Source of the DNA: JALONO01 sp038209965
GTDB lineage: Bacteria; Bacteroidota; Bacteroidia; Cytophagales; Thermoflexibacteraceae
Length of the DNA stretch: 49,168 nucleotides
Assembly (NCBI GenBank): GCA_038209965.1
Contig: JBBQXF010000022.1
Location: forward strand, 1-49,168
Reading direction: 5' to 3'
Part shown: positions 1 to 8,480 of the stretch, piece by piece
How positions within the stretch are numbered: position 1 is the first letter of the stretch
Layout of the letters: every line of letters starts with the position of its first letter
Notes under the pieces: model-generated
What the model was told of the DNA's origin: nothing
The model's database searches: none
What the model saw: the letters and a program-made list of their open reading frames with translations, nothing else
Program-made: the position numbers and the translations under genes

Positions 1-333
1 GATCGGCTGGAGCGCAGCCACAACATCGGGGTGTTCATTCCCACCACGGTGGACGTGAACTTGGCCATTGATACCCGCCCCTTCGTGGATCGGACGCTCA
101 ATTTCTTGGCCCAACGGTTCGGGGGGGCCACTTGCCGCGAAGCCCAGGGAGTGTGGAACAGCAACCAAGTGGGACTAGTGGGCGAAACGGTCTACATCGT
201 TAACACGCACGTCACTAAAAGCGATATGGACAAATACCTTGACGAAGTGATTGCGTACATCAAAGGCATGAAAATTGAACTGAAGCAAGAAGCAATGGCC
301 ATGGAAGTCAACCAACGAATGACGCTCATTTAG
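1..333 (+). CDS. C-terminal part of an unrecognised protein (5' end outside window)
   Basis: The reading frame is open from the first base of the window to a TAG at 331-333, so about 110 C-terminal residues are visible. A GTG at 31 could be read as a start, but the frame continues upstream (DRLERSHNIG precedes it), so the true start is probably outside the window. The fragment has alternating hydrophobic strands, a Cys in GGATCREAQG, and an amphipathic, charged C-terminal helix. No catalytic motif, signal peptide or membrane segment is visible. I do not recognise the family and assign no function. Codon use matches the neighbouring genes, which supports it being coding. Confidence 0.6.
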   Translation, partial: DRLERSHNIGVFIPTTVDVNLAIDTRPFVDRTLNFLAQRFGGATCREAQGVWNSNQVGLVGETVYIVNTHVTKSDMDKYLDEVIAYIKGMKIELKQEAMAMEVNQRMTLI

Positions 334-819
334 ACCTCCCCAAACAGTGTTGATTTTCGGTCAATCAGCAAGCAGTACACTGAAAATCAAGCAAATAAAT
401 CCTATTTTCGCCCAACTGGCTTTACCCGCAATCCATTTTGGCATTGCTTGTCCAAACAAAATGTCCTCAATTTGTTGATTTTTGGCAGCTTGATCTGCGG
501 CATACGTTCGCAAAAACAGGATGCTCCATTGGCTCGTTATCAATGATTTACTTTTATCCTGTGAGCCGTTCGGTAGTATTCACTTTACTTTCTAAAAGCG
601 AGACAGTCAATTATTTAGCTGCCCTAAGGACTTGCCCCAATCCAGCCACCATTTATCAGCCCCTCCAAAGTTATCGCCAATCAATGGGCCATGAGAATGA
701 ATTTATGGAAAAAGAAGCCGTTTGGCGCAAGCAAAACTTTTTAAAAGTCGACTTGTGTTGTAATTTAGCCGTACTAAGCAAAAGCAACACATTCTCTCAC
801 CCATAAACGTATCCCCATC
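334..819. other. Gene-free stretch before the phospho-sugar mutase
   Basis: No convincing gene lies in these 486 bases. The segment is more AT-rich than the flanking genes. A 9-bp inverted repeat (350-358 with 382-390) could form a weak hairpin just after the preceding stop codon, but its 23-base loop and lack of a T-run make it a poor terminator. An open frame at 438-806 has a composition unlike a real protein. The promoter of the mutase gene presumably lies near the right end. Confidence 0.5.
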
Positions 820-2538
820 ATGGACGCGAGTATCCAAAAAAAAGTAAATACTTGGTTATCAGGAAACTATGACGAGGCAACTAAGGCTGCGGTACGCCAA
901 CTGACCGACGACGAGGCGATGGAGGCTTTTTACCGCGATTTGGAATTTGGCACGGGGGGTTTGCGCGGTCTAATGGGCGTAGGCTCCAACCGCATGAACA
1001 AATATACCGTCGGGGCGGCGACCCAAGGCTTGGCCAATTATCTCAAAAAAGCCCTGCCGGGTGTGCCGATCAAGACCGCCATCGCCCACGACAGCCGCAA
1101 TAACAGCCCTGAGTTTGCCCGGATAGTGGCTGATGTGTTTTCGGCCAATGGCTTTCAGGTGTTCTTTTTCACGGCACTGCGGCCCACCCCTGAATTGTCT
1201 TTTGCCATTCGGCATTTGGGCTGCCACAGTGGGGTAGTGCTCACTGCCTCCCACAACCCCAAAGAATACAATGGCTATAAAGCCTACTGGGTTGACGGTG
1301 CCCAAGTGACCCCGCCCCATGACAAAAATATCATTGACGAGGTGAATGCCATTGCCTCGGTGGATGACATAAAATTTGATCGGATTGAGGCCAACCTCCA
1401 TTATATCGACAAAGAAGTCGACGAAGCTTATTTGGACATGATCTTGGGCCTCTCCATTGGCAAAGCCGCCATTGCACGCCAGGCTGATTTGCGGATTGTT
1501 TTTTCGCCCATCCACGGGACTGGCATCACCTTGGTGCCCGAACTGCTCAAGCGCATGGGCTTTACCAACGTGCACGTGGTGGAGGAGCAAGCCCAGCCCG
1601 ACGGCAATTTCCCCACGGTGGTGTATCCCAACCCCGAAGAGCGCGAGGCCATGAGCTTGGCCCTGCAAAAAGCCAAAGTAGTGGACGCGGACATCATCAT
1701 GGCCACCGATCCCGATGCGGACCGGGTTGGGATTGGGGTCAAAAACCCACACGGGGAGTTTGTGCTGCTCAACGGCAACCAGACCGCCGTGCTCCTCATT
1801 GGCTACATGATCGAGGCTTGGCAACGAGCAGGCAAGATCACTGGCCACGAGATGGTGATCAAAACCATTGTCACCTCTGAACTGATCGACCGGATAGCCC
1901 ACGCCAACGGGGTGAATTGCTACAACACCCTGACCGGGTTCAAATACATCGCCGAAATGATCCGCGAAAAAGAGGGCCAAGAAAAGTTTATTGCGGGCGG
2001 TGAAGAAAGCTATGGCTACCTAGTGGGCGACGCTGTGCGCGACAAGGACGCGATTGCCTCGTGCGGGATATTGGCCGAGCTGGCAGCAGTAGCCAAGGAC
2101 AACGGTACCAACCTGTACGACACACTGCTGGGGTATTATACCCGCTACGGTTTTTATTACGAAACATTGGTTTCATTGACCAAAAAGGGCAAGAGCGGAG
2201 CCGAAGAGATTAAACAAATGATGGCCAATTGGCGGAGCAACCCACCCCAAACCATTGGTGGGCAGCCGGTTGCTCGCTTGCTGGACTACGAAAACCAAGT
2301 AGAAAAAGACCTGATCGCGGGCACGGAGCGGGCCATTCCAATGCCAAAATCGGATGTATTGCAGTTTTATACCGCTGATGGCACCAAAATTTCGGCGCGG
2401 CCGTCGGGCACCGAACCAAAGATCAAGTTTTATTTCAGCGTGAACACCCAATTGGCCGACAAAGCCCATTACGAAGCGGTGGAAGCCCAGTTACAAGCAA
2501 AAATCAAGGGCATAGTGGCCGAAATGAACTTGCAATAG
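820..2538 (+). CDS. Phospho-sugar mutase (alpha-phosphoglucomutase / phosphomannomutase superfamily)
   Basis: This 572-residue cytoplasmic enzyme belongs to the alpha-D-phosphohexomutase superfamily, which interconverts hexose 1- and 6-phosphates through a phosphoserine. All signature motifs are present in order: the phosphoserine loop TASHNP at about 142-147 (Ser144), the metal loop DPDADR at 297-302, the sugar-binding loop GGEESYGY near 392, and the phosphate-binding loop RPSGTEPK near 527. The length fits the longer PgcA/PGM2-like branch rather than the roughly 450-residue ManB/GlmM branch. The ATG at 820 gives a natural N-terminus (MDASIQKKV) and has no strong ribosome binding site, as is usual in Bacteroidota. 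The gene stands alone and is closed by a strong terminator. Glucose versus mannose preference cannot be read from the sequence. Confidence 0.95.
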   Translation: MDASIQKKVNTWLSGNYDEATKAAVRQLTDDEAMEAFYRDLEFGTGGLRGLMGVGSNRMNKYTVGAATQGLANYLKKALPGVPIKTAIAHDSRNNSPEFARIVADVFSANGFQVFFFTALRPTPELSFAIRHLGCHSGVVLTASHNPKEYNGYKAYWVDGAQVTPPHDKNIIDEVNAIASVDDIKFDRIEANLHYIDKEVDEAYLDMILGLSIGKAAIARQADLRIVFSPIHGTGITLVPELLKRMGFTNVHVVEEQAQPDGNFPTVVYPNPEEREAMSLALQKAKVVDADIIMATDPDADRVGIGVKNPHGEFVLLNGNQTAVLLIGYMIEAWQRAGKITGHEMVIKTIVTSELIDRIAHANGVNCYNTLTGFKYIAEMIREKEGQEKFIAGGEESYGYLVGDAVRDKDAIASCGILAELAAVAKDNGTNLYDTLLGYYTRYGFYYETLVSLTKKGKSGAEEIKQMMANWRSNPPQTIGGQPVARLLDYENQVEKDLIAGTERAIPMPKSDVLQFYTADGTKISARPSGTEPKIKFYFSVNTQLADKAHYEAVEAQLQAKIKGIVAEMNLQ

Positions 2539-2557
2539 CGCAGAAAGCAGTAGCCAG

Positions 2558-2595
2558 AACCCCGATCGTTGCCAGTCTGCGATCGGGGTTTTTTA
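2558..2595 (+). terminator. Rho-independent terminator of the mutase gene
   Basis: An 11-bp perfect stem (AACCCCGATCG at 2558-2568 with its complement at 2580-2590) has an 11-base loop and runs into a T-rich tail at 2589-2595. It begins 19 bases after the mutase stop codon. Confidence 0.9.
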
Positions 2596-3011
2596 TTGGC
2601 GTTTTGATGCGCTGGTAATCAATCGGTAAATATCATTTTTTGCCAATCAACAACTGTGACCTAAAATTTATTCTCTACTCACTCCTCACGAAATGAGGAC
2701 ATTTTGGGACAACTGATAATGTCGTTTTTTGATCCGAAAAGGTTGCCGAAGGCTGTAACTTATTGATTTACAATCAATAAAAATGCGATTGACCGATTAT
2801 GGAAACCAAGCATTCCGAGGAACTAAAAACCAGATTTTTGAGTGGGCACGGACGGCTGGCTGTTTCAGGTCAACAAAAAAACTGTTACAAAACGATTGCC
2901 GGAACAATGGTCTTATAACAGTTCATCACTAATTAATTGCTTAGCTTATCCGCCTAAAATGGTAATTTTTTGGGATCTTTTTAAAAAATGAACCAAATAA
3001 TTAATTCTGAG
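2596..3011. other. AT-rich gap without a recognisable gene
   Basis: About 415 AT-rich bases between the mutase terminator and tRNA-Phe. I see no protein-like frame, no RNA fold I recognise and no repeat copy. Confidence 0.5.
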
Positions 3012-3084
3012 TGGTGTGAGAGGGAATCGAACCCCCGACACAAGGATTTTCAGTCCTTTGCTCTACCGACTGAGCTACCGCACC
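3012..3084 (-). tRNA. tRNA-Phe (anticodon GAA)
   Basis: Read on the minus strand, the 73 bases fold into a complete cloverleaf: acceptor GGTGCGG/TCACACC (one C-A mismatch and one G-T pair), D arm GCTC/GAGC, anticodon stem AGGA/TCCT-type flanking loop CTGAAAA with anticodon GAA, a five-base variable loop GTGTC, and T arm GGGGG/CCCTC with loop TTCGATT. The discriminator base is A. The 3' CCA is not encoded; C, T, C follow the discriminator, so it would be added after transcription. Confidence 0.97.
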
Positions 3085-3140
3085 GCCATTTTTTAATTGA
3101 GCACAAATGTAATGGCTTTTATTTTCTCGTCAAATTTTTG

Positions 3141-3166
3141 CCTGAAAAAAAATATTTTTTTTCAGG
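3141..3166. terminator. Perfect 26-base palindrome, likely bidirectional terminator
   Basis: The sequence CCTG-A8-TA-T8-CAGG is perfectly self-complementary and sits eight bases beyond the dctM stop codon and about 57 bases before the 5' end of tRNA-Phe. It would end dctM transcription on the minus strand, and the A and T tracts allow function in either direction. Confidence 0.65.
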
Positions 3167-3173
3167 TTGGGTC

Positions 3174-4472
3174 TTATAATCCCAGCAGTTTGGGCAGCCA
3201 AAGACTCAGGGCCGGCCAGTAGGTGATCAACACCAATGCCCCCAACATGGCCAAAAACAAGGGTAACATGGGCCGGATCACTTTGTCGATGCTCACTCCC
3301 GCTACCCCACAGCCCACAAACAGCACACTACCCACGGGGGGAGTGCACAGCCCGATGCAAAGGTTGGTGACCATCACTATGCCAAAATGGATGGGATCCA
3401 TGCCCAGTGTGGTTACTACGGGCAGAAAAATGGGCGTGAAAATGAGCACCGCCGGGGTCATGTCCATGAACGTGCCCACAATGAACAGGATCAAGTTGAT
3501 GAGCAACAGCACCACAATGGGGCTATCGCTCACGGCCAGCATGGCATTGCTCACGGCTTGGGGAATATTTTCGTAGGACATTACCCACGACATCCCGGTG
3601 GAGGTACTGATCAGGATCATCACCACCGCAGTGGTATTGGCCGTGTCCAGCAGCATGGCGGGCAAATCTTTGATTTTCACCTCTTTATAGACCATCATGG
3701 CCAGTACAGCGGTGTAAACCACCGCAATGGCCGAGGCTTCGGTGGCGGTGAACACCCCCCCGACGATCCCCCCAATGACGATGAACAGCAACAACAGACT
3801 GGGCAAAGCTTGTAGGCCTTTTTGACCCACTTGGCGGAGTTTGAAGCCGCCACCGGTGCGGTAGCCGCGCCGCCAAGCCATAATGCCCGCCACCACCATT
3901 AGGGAAAGCCCCAACAAAATGCCGGGGAGATAGCCAGCCACAAACAGGGCCGCAATGGATACGCCGCCGCTGGCCAATGAATAGACAATCAGGATATTGC
4001 TCGGCGGAATGATCATACCGGTGGTGGAGGAAGTGATGTTTACCGCCGCGCTGAAAGCTTTATCGTAGCCCTCGTCGGCCATGCGCGGCCCCATGAAACC
4101 ACCAATGGCCGAGGCTGCAGCCACCGCCGACCCGGAAATGGCCCCAAACAGCATACAGGCCAAAATATTGACATACACCAACCCACCCGGCAACATCCCG
4201 ACGAGCGTTTTGGCAAAGTCGACCAACCGAATGGCAATGCCCCCCCGGTTCATGAACTGTCCGGCCAATATAAAAAAGGGAATGGCCAAAAGGGCAAAAC
4301 TATCCAGCCCGGTGGCCATGCGCTGGGCCAGGGTGGTGACGGCGGCCAAGGGCAAAATGCCCACCAGCATCGTAATCATAGAGGCCAGCCCGATGCTGTA
4401 AGCCACTGGCACGCCCAGGGTCAACAAAACGGCGAAACTACTGATCAGGATAAGGATTTCAATTAACTCCAT
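3174..4472 (-). CDS. TRAP transporter large permease (DctM family)
   Basis: This 432-residue polytopic inner-membrane protein is the large (M) subunit of a tripartite ATP-independent periplasmic transporter, which takes up carboxylates or similar solutes using an ion gradient. It shows the DctM layout of many hydrophobic helices with conserved loops such as AIPFFILAGQFMNRGG, FGAISGSAVAAASAIG and TPPVGSVLFV. I chose the ATG at 4472 (MELIEILILI) because DctM proteins begin directly with the first helix; the frame stays open to 4607, but those residues look unrelated and would run into the divergent gene. The small permease (DctQ) and the binding protein (DctP), normally beside dctM, are absent here: upstream is a divergent Nramp gene and downstream is tRNA-Phe. 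The substrate cannot be predicted. Confidence 0.9.
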   Translation of the reverse strand: MELIEILILISSFAVLLTLGVPVAYSIGLASMITMLVGILPLAAVTTLAQRMATGLDSFALLAIPFFILAGQFMNRGGIAIRLVDFAKTLVGMLPGGLVYVNILACMLFGAISGSAVAAASAIGGFMGPRMADEGYDKAFSAAVNITSSTTGMIIPPSNILIVYSLASGGVSIAALFVAGYLPGILLGLSLMVVAGIMAWRRGYRTGGGFKLRQVGQKGLQALPSLLLLFIVIGGIVGGVFTATEASAIAVVYTAVLAMMVYKEVKIKDLPAMLLDTANTTAVVMILISTSTGMSWVMSYENIPQAVSNAMLAVSDSPIVVLLLINLILFIVGTFMDMTPAVLIFTPIFLPVVTTLGMDPIHFGIVMVTNLCIGLCTPPVGSVLFVGCGVAGVSIDKVIRPMLPLFLAMLGALVLITYWPALSLWLPKLLGL

Positions 4473-4609
4473 TGGAAATTGGCAAGAAAGGGGTTGCAGA
4501 AACAAGCCGAATAGGGCCACATCGCAACAATACATCTTTTTTACTTGAAGCCCAACTTTTGTGTTCAGGCCGATTTTCGCTTTCTTTGGTTGGCCTTCTT
4601 CTCGCACCC
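4473..4609. promoter_or_regulatory. Shared divergent promoter region (dctM / Nramp)
   Basis: These 137 bases separate the start codons of two divergently transcribed transporter genes and must hold both promoters unless the genes are read through from elsewhere. I cannot identify a convincing -33/-7 pair or an operator. Both flanking reading frames stay open across the gap, so the true starts are slightly uncertain. Confidence 0.4.
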
Positions 4610-5908
4610 ATGAAAATCCTCCAGACCCGGTTGGGCAATGTACTTTTTTGGTCCGTTATTTCGGCGGCTTTCATTGGCCCGGGCACCGTGACCACGGCCA
4701 TTGCCGCTGGCTCCAGTTCGGGCTTGGCCCTGCTGTGGGCACTTACTTTCTCCACTTTGGGCTGCATCGTGCTGCAAGAAGCGGCAGCCCGGCTCACCAT
4801 TGCCTCGGGCCAAAGCTTGGGCCGGGCCATTGCCCAGCGCTACAGCCCGCTGGTAAAAGGGGCAGTGGCCGGGGCTGTCGTATTGGGCTGTGCAGCCTAT
4901 CAAGCGGGCAACTTGCTGGGAGCAATGGCCGGCCTCCAGTTGATAGTGCCAACAGATCCGTTGTTCCTCACCGCGCTCGTGGTGCTGGTCAGCGCCATGG
5001 CGTTGTGGTGGGGCGGAATCGGCGGTGTGGCCAATTTTCTGGGCTTGGTCGTAGCCCTGATGGGCATCATGTTCTTGCTAGTGGCCCTGCAATCCGATTT
5101 CACACTGGGGGAAGTGGCCAAAGGGGTGTTGGCCCCAACCCTGCCTGATGGTTCGCTGCTGCTGGTGGTCGGGCTGATCGGCACTACCATCGTTCCCTAT
5201 AATTTGTTCCTCGGCTCGGGCATTGGTCAGGATCAATCCATCGGCCAAATGCGGTTTGGCATCGCCGTAGCAGTGGGCATTGGCGGCCTCATTTCGGCGG
5301 CCATTTTGGTTGCAGGCACTTTTGTTCAAGGTGAACTTTCCTATCAAGCCATCGAGCAGGCCATTACTGCCCGTACGAACGGATGGGCGGGCGGACTGTT
5401 CGGCTGGGGACTGTTTGCCGCCGGCTTTACTTCGGCCATTACTGCCCCGCTGGCCTCGGCCATCACCATCAAGACCATTTTTGGCAATGACTCGCCCCAA
5501 TGGCAGCCCAAGGGCCGGGCCTACCGCTTGGTGTGGGTGTCGGTCATGCTCTTCGGGGCATCGTTTGGCTTGGCTGGGGTCAAGCCGATCCCGGTCATAT
5601 TGCTGGCCCAAGCCGCCAATGGGCTACTGCTGCCGCTGGTGAGCGTGTTCTTGTTTTTGGTGGTCAACGACCCACGGGTGATGCCCCTCCCCCATCGCAA
5701 TGGCCTTTTGGTCAATCTCCTGATGCTGTTTGTGGTGTGGGTCACGGCGGCATTGGGCCTGAACCAACTGCTCAAAGCCATCACTACGGCCCTCCCATTT
5801 CCGTTCTCGGGCAATGCGGCCCTGTTTGTTGCCATTTTGGTGGCCACTGGCCTTTGTGCCATTGCTGGCTGGCAAGTGCGCCGCCAGCAAAAAGCCGCGC
5901 AGGACTAA
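4610..5908 (+). CDS. Nramp-family metal ion transporter, divergent subgroup
   Basis: This 432-residue integral membrane protein has the LeuT-like Nramp organisation with about 11 helices. Nramp proteins import divalent metals (Mn2+, Fe2+) with protons. The landmark segments are altered. In helix 1 the canonical DPGN is GPGT (FIGPGTVTTA). In helix 6 the canonical MPH is VPY (TIVPYNLFLGSG). Three first-shell or proton-path residues of classical Nramps are therefore replaced. I recall similar GPGT-type sequences in Bacteroidota, so this is probably a stable subgroup and not a damaged gene. The ATG at 4610 (MKILQTRLGN) is preferred to upstream in-frame starts because the family begins just before helix 1. 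The transported ion is uncertain. Confidence 0.88.
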   Translation: MKILQTRLGNVLFWSVISAAFIGPGTVTTAIAAGSSSGLALLWALTFSTLGCIVLQEAAARLTIASGQSLGRAIAQRYSPLVKGAVAGAVVLGCAAYQAGNLLGAMAGLQLIVPTDPLFLTALVVLVSAMALWWGGIGGVANFLGLVVALMGIMFLLVALQSDFTLGEVAKGVLAPTLPDGSLLLVVGLIGTTIVPYNLFLGSGIGQDQSIGQMRFGIAVAVGIGGLISAAILVAGTFVQGELSYQAIEQAITARTNGWAGGLFGWGLFAAGFTSAITAPLASAITIKTIFGNDSPQWQPKGRAYRLVWVSVMLFGASFGLAGVKPIPVILLAQAANGLLLPLVSVFLFLVVNDPRVMPLPHRNGLLVNLLMLFVVWVTAALGLNQLLKAITTALPFPFSGNAALFVAILVATGLCAIAGWQVRRQQKAAQD

Positions 5909-6000
5909 GTACTGTCCGCATCCGCACGAAATTACTCGTTAATGCACATCCCGCCTTGGCTATCTGAGAGTAATTATTTGGCGGTCAATTACTTAGCTTA

Positions 6001-6014
6001 GGCATTACTTTGGC
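6001..6014 (+). promoter_or_regulatory. 14-base element shared upstream of two permease starts
   Basis: The bases GGCATTACTTTGGC here recur exactly at 11105-11118. Each copy lies 40-45 bases before the ATG of a MacB-like permease reading frame. TTACTTTG differs at one position from the Bacteroidota -7 consensus TAnnTTTG, so this may be a promoter core. Confidence 0.45.
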
Positions 6015-6054
6015 ATTGGGAATGACAGGTTTGTTCACTCTTATTTTTAAGCAG

Positions 6055-8424
6055 ATGCTCCAAAATTATTTCAAAATCGCCCTGCGCAATTTGTTCCGCC
6101 ACAAGGTCTTCGCGACCATCAACATCGTGGGGTTGGCCTTGAGCCTAACGGCCTGCTTGTTCATTTCCCTCTACGTGATGGATGAATTGCGCTACGATGC
6201 CTATCACCAGCACGCCAAACGCATTTTTCTGCTCCAGCAATTTGGAGCCAACTCAACCAGCGGTGGCAAGTTCGCGACTGACTGCAAAAAGTTTGCGCAA
6301 GTGGAAGCCACGGTGCGGCTCAAGAATGTGAACCCGCTGATTACCTACCAACAAAACGCCCACTACGAACCCCGTTTCTTCTTTGCCGACAGCACTGTTT
6401 TTGACATTTTCACTTTCCCGTTGATCAAGGGAAACCCTAAAACGGTGTTGGCCGAAAAATATGCCGTCGTGATTTCCGCCTCGATGGCCCAAAAATATTT
6501 TGGCAACCAAGACCCGGTCGGGCAATTTCTAGTATACGAAAACAAAACCAACCTGCGCGTTACCGGCGTGATGCAAGACTTGCCGGCCTATTCACATTTG
6601 CCCATTGATTTTTTGGCCAATTACGTCATAGCCAACGAACTGGTGGGCTATGACGTGACCAACAACCATTGGGGCGGTAGCGCGTGGACGTACCTGATGT
6701 TGGCCCCCAATGCCCGGCCCGGTGCGGTCCAAAGCCAGTTCCCGGCTTATTTGGCCCAACTGAAAGATCCAAATACCTCGGTGTGGAACTTAAAACTGAT
6801 CCCGCTGCTCGATATCTACCTGAAAACCGATTTGGTGGCCGCCAACCGACAAGTATATGTGGTGATTTTCTCGGCTATTGCCGGGTTGGTGCTGGCCTTG
6901 GCCTGTTTCAACTACGTCAATTTGACCACCGCCCGCGCTACCCTCCACGCCCGAGAGGTGGGGGTGCGCAAAGTATTGGGATCCTCTTTTGGGCAGTTAT
7001 TAGGGCGGTTCATGAGCGAAACCGTGCTGCTGGTGTCCATCGCAGTGCTATTGGGCGGCTTAGTGGCCAGTAATCAACTAGGGTGGTTCAATGCCCTGGC
7101 CGATAAGCAATTGACTTGGGGAACCTTGCTCACCCCGACCCATTTAGTGGCTTTATTGGGCAGCCTGTTGCTCCTTTGCCTGCTCACTGGCCTCTACCCA
7201 GCGTTAGTACTTTCTTCCTTCAAACCTTCCACCGTATTGAAGGGCAGCATTGGTGGGCCGGGCCGCTCCCGCCTGCGCCAACTGCTGGTCGTGGGCCAAT
7301 ATACGGTGTCGGTGGCCATGATCATCGCCTCGTTGGTCGTGCAGAAACAGCTTGATTACATCCAACACAAGGATTTGGGCTATAAGCGGAGCCAGATCCT
7401 GACGCTGGATTTGCGCAATGCGCCCACGAACATCAAAGAAAATTTCAAGCAACAGATCAAAAACCTCAGCGGAGTGGAAGCGGCCAGCTTGGCCTACGGT
7501 TTACCGGGCACTGGACAGTTACGGGGCGAAAAGCTAGTGAGCGAATACGTGCCAAAGGCCGCCGAAGATGCCAGTATTTTTTGCCAAAGCATTGATGAAG
7601 ACTACTTTAAAACGTTTGGCATCAAATTATTGGCTGGCCGCAACCTAGATCCCCGTCAGCCTGCCGATCGCAAAGCGTTTATGATCAACCAAGCCGCCCT
7701 CGAGTACTTTGGCTGGCAAGATTTCAAGGGGAAAATGGTGGGTTATTACACCTTCGAATATCAGCCAGATGGCAGTTACCGCGAAATACCCCAGCGGGGC
7801 GATGTCGTGGGCGTGGTGGCCGACTATCACCATGCCAACCTAAAAACTCAGGTGGCCCCCATGATCTTGCGCCTCAACCAAGGTTTCGAAAGCCAATTTG
7901 CGGTGCGCTTGGGCCCCGGCAAGCTCGCTGCCACCGTTGAGCAAATCAAAAGCATTTGGGTGGCCAATTTCCCCGATAAACCATTTGAGTATCGCTTCAT
8001 GGACGATACTTTTAACCAAACCTACACCTCTGATGTGCGAGCGGGAAAACTGTTTGGCCTGTTTGCCACCCTCGCAGTTTTGCTGTCCTGCCTTGGATTG
8101 TTTGGCTTGGCCACCTTTGTTGCCCAAACTCGAACCCGGGAGATTGGGATTCGTAAAGTGTTGGGAGCCAGTGTGCTACAAATCACCACACTGCTTTCTC
8201 GCGATTTTTTGAAACTGGTGCTCCTTGCATTTGCCGTTGCCAGCCCCATTGCCTACTACGCTATGGACAAGTGGTTGGCCGATTTTGCTTACCGAATTGG
8301 CATCAATGGGTGGATCTTTGTTTGGGCGGGACTATTGTCCATTGGCGTGGCCGTGCTCACCGTTGGCTGGCGCAGTGTAGCGGCGGCCTTGGCCAACCCA
8401 ACCCAAAGTTTAAGATCCGAATAA
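6055..8424 (+). CDS. MacB/FtsX-type ABC transporter permease, fused double unit (paralogue 1)
   Basis: This 789-residue inner-membrane protein carries two MacB-PCD plus FtsX units in one chain: an N-terminal helix (about 20-40), a large extracytoplasmic domain, three helices with the FtsX signature NLTTARATLHAREVGVRKVL, then a central helix, a second extracytoplasmic domain, and three more helices with CLGLFGLATF and TREIGIRKVLGAS. Proteins of this type act in mechanotransmission or export complexes with an ABC ATPase, yet none is encoded nearby. I chose the ATG at 6055 (MLQNYFKIALRN) because it aligns with MLRNYFNIALRN in the next gene; the frame stays open upstream to 6010. It ends with a ..SLRSE C-terminus shared with paralogue 2. 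Substrate unknown. Confidence 0.9.
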   Translation: MLQNYFKIALRNLFRHKVFATINIVGLALSLTACLFISLYVMDELRYDAYHQHAKRIFLLQQFGANSTSGGKFATDCKKFAQVEATVRLKNVNPLITYQQNAHYEPRFFFADSTVFDIFTFPLIKGNPKTVLAEKYAVVISASMAQKYFGNQDPVGQFLVYENKTNLRVTGVMQDLPAYSHLPIDFLANYVIANELVGYDVTNNHWGGSAWTYLMLAPNARPGAVQSQFPAYLAQLKDPNTSVWNLKLIPLLDIYLKTDLVAANRQVYVVIFSAIAGLVLALACFNYVNLTTARATLHAREVGVRKVLGSSFGQLLGRFMSETVLLVSIAVLLGGLVASNQLGWFNALADKQLTWGTLLTPTHLVALLGSLLLLCLLTGLYPALVLSSFKPSTVLKGSIGGPGRSRLRQLLVVGQYTVSVAMIIASLVVQKQLDYIQHKDLGYKRSQILTLDLRNAPTNIKENFKQQIKNLSGVEAASLAYGLPGTGQLRGEKLVSEYVPKAAEDASIFCQSIDEDYFKTFGIKLLAGRNLDPRQPADRKAFMINQAALEYFGWQDFKGKMVGYYTFEYQPDGSYREIPQRGDVVGVVADYHHANLKTQVAPMILRLNQGFESQFAVRLGPGKLAATVEQIKSIWVANFPDKPFEYRFMDDTFNQTYTSDVRAGKLFGLFATLAVLLSCLGLFGLATFVAQTRTREIGIRKVLGASVLQITTLLSRDFLKLVLLAFAVASPIAYYAMDKWLADFAYRIGINGWIFVWAGLLSIGVAVLTVGWRSVAAALANPTQSLRSE

Positions 8425-8480
8425 CTCATTTTTGATTAACCGCTTTCGCGGCCCAACAACCACCCGATATCAATTGTCCC

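Noticed and set aside
438..806. Plus-strand open frame of 122 codons before the mutase gene
   Set aside because: Composition is not protein-like, there is no recognisable motif, and a competing minus-strand frame exists; treated as intergenic.
970..1980. Minus-strand frame of 336 codons antisense to the mutase gene
   Set aside because: It is fully inside a well-identified enzyme gene and its translation (many His, Gly and Val) is typical of a codon-bias shadow.
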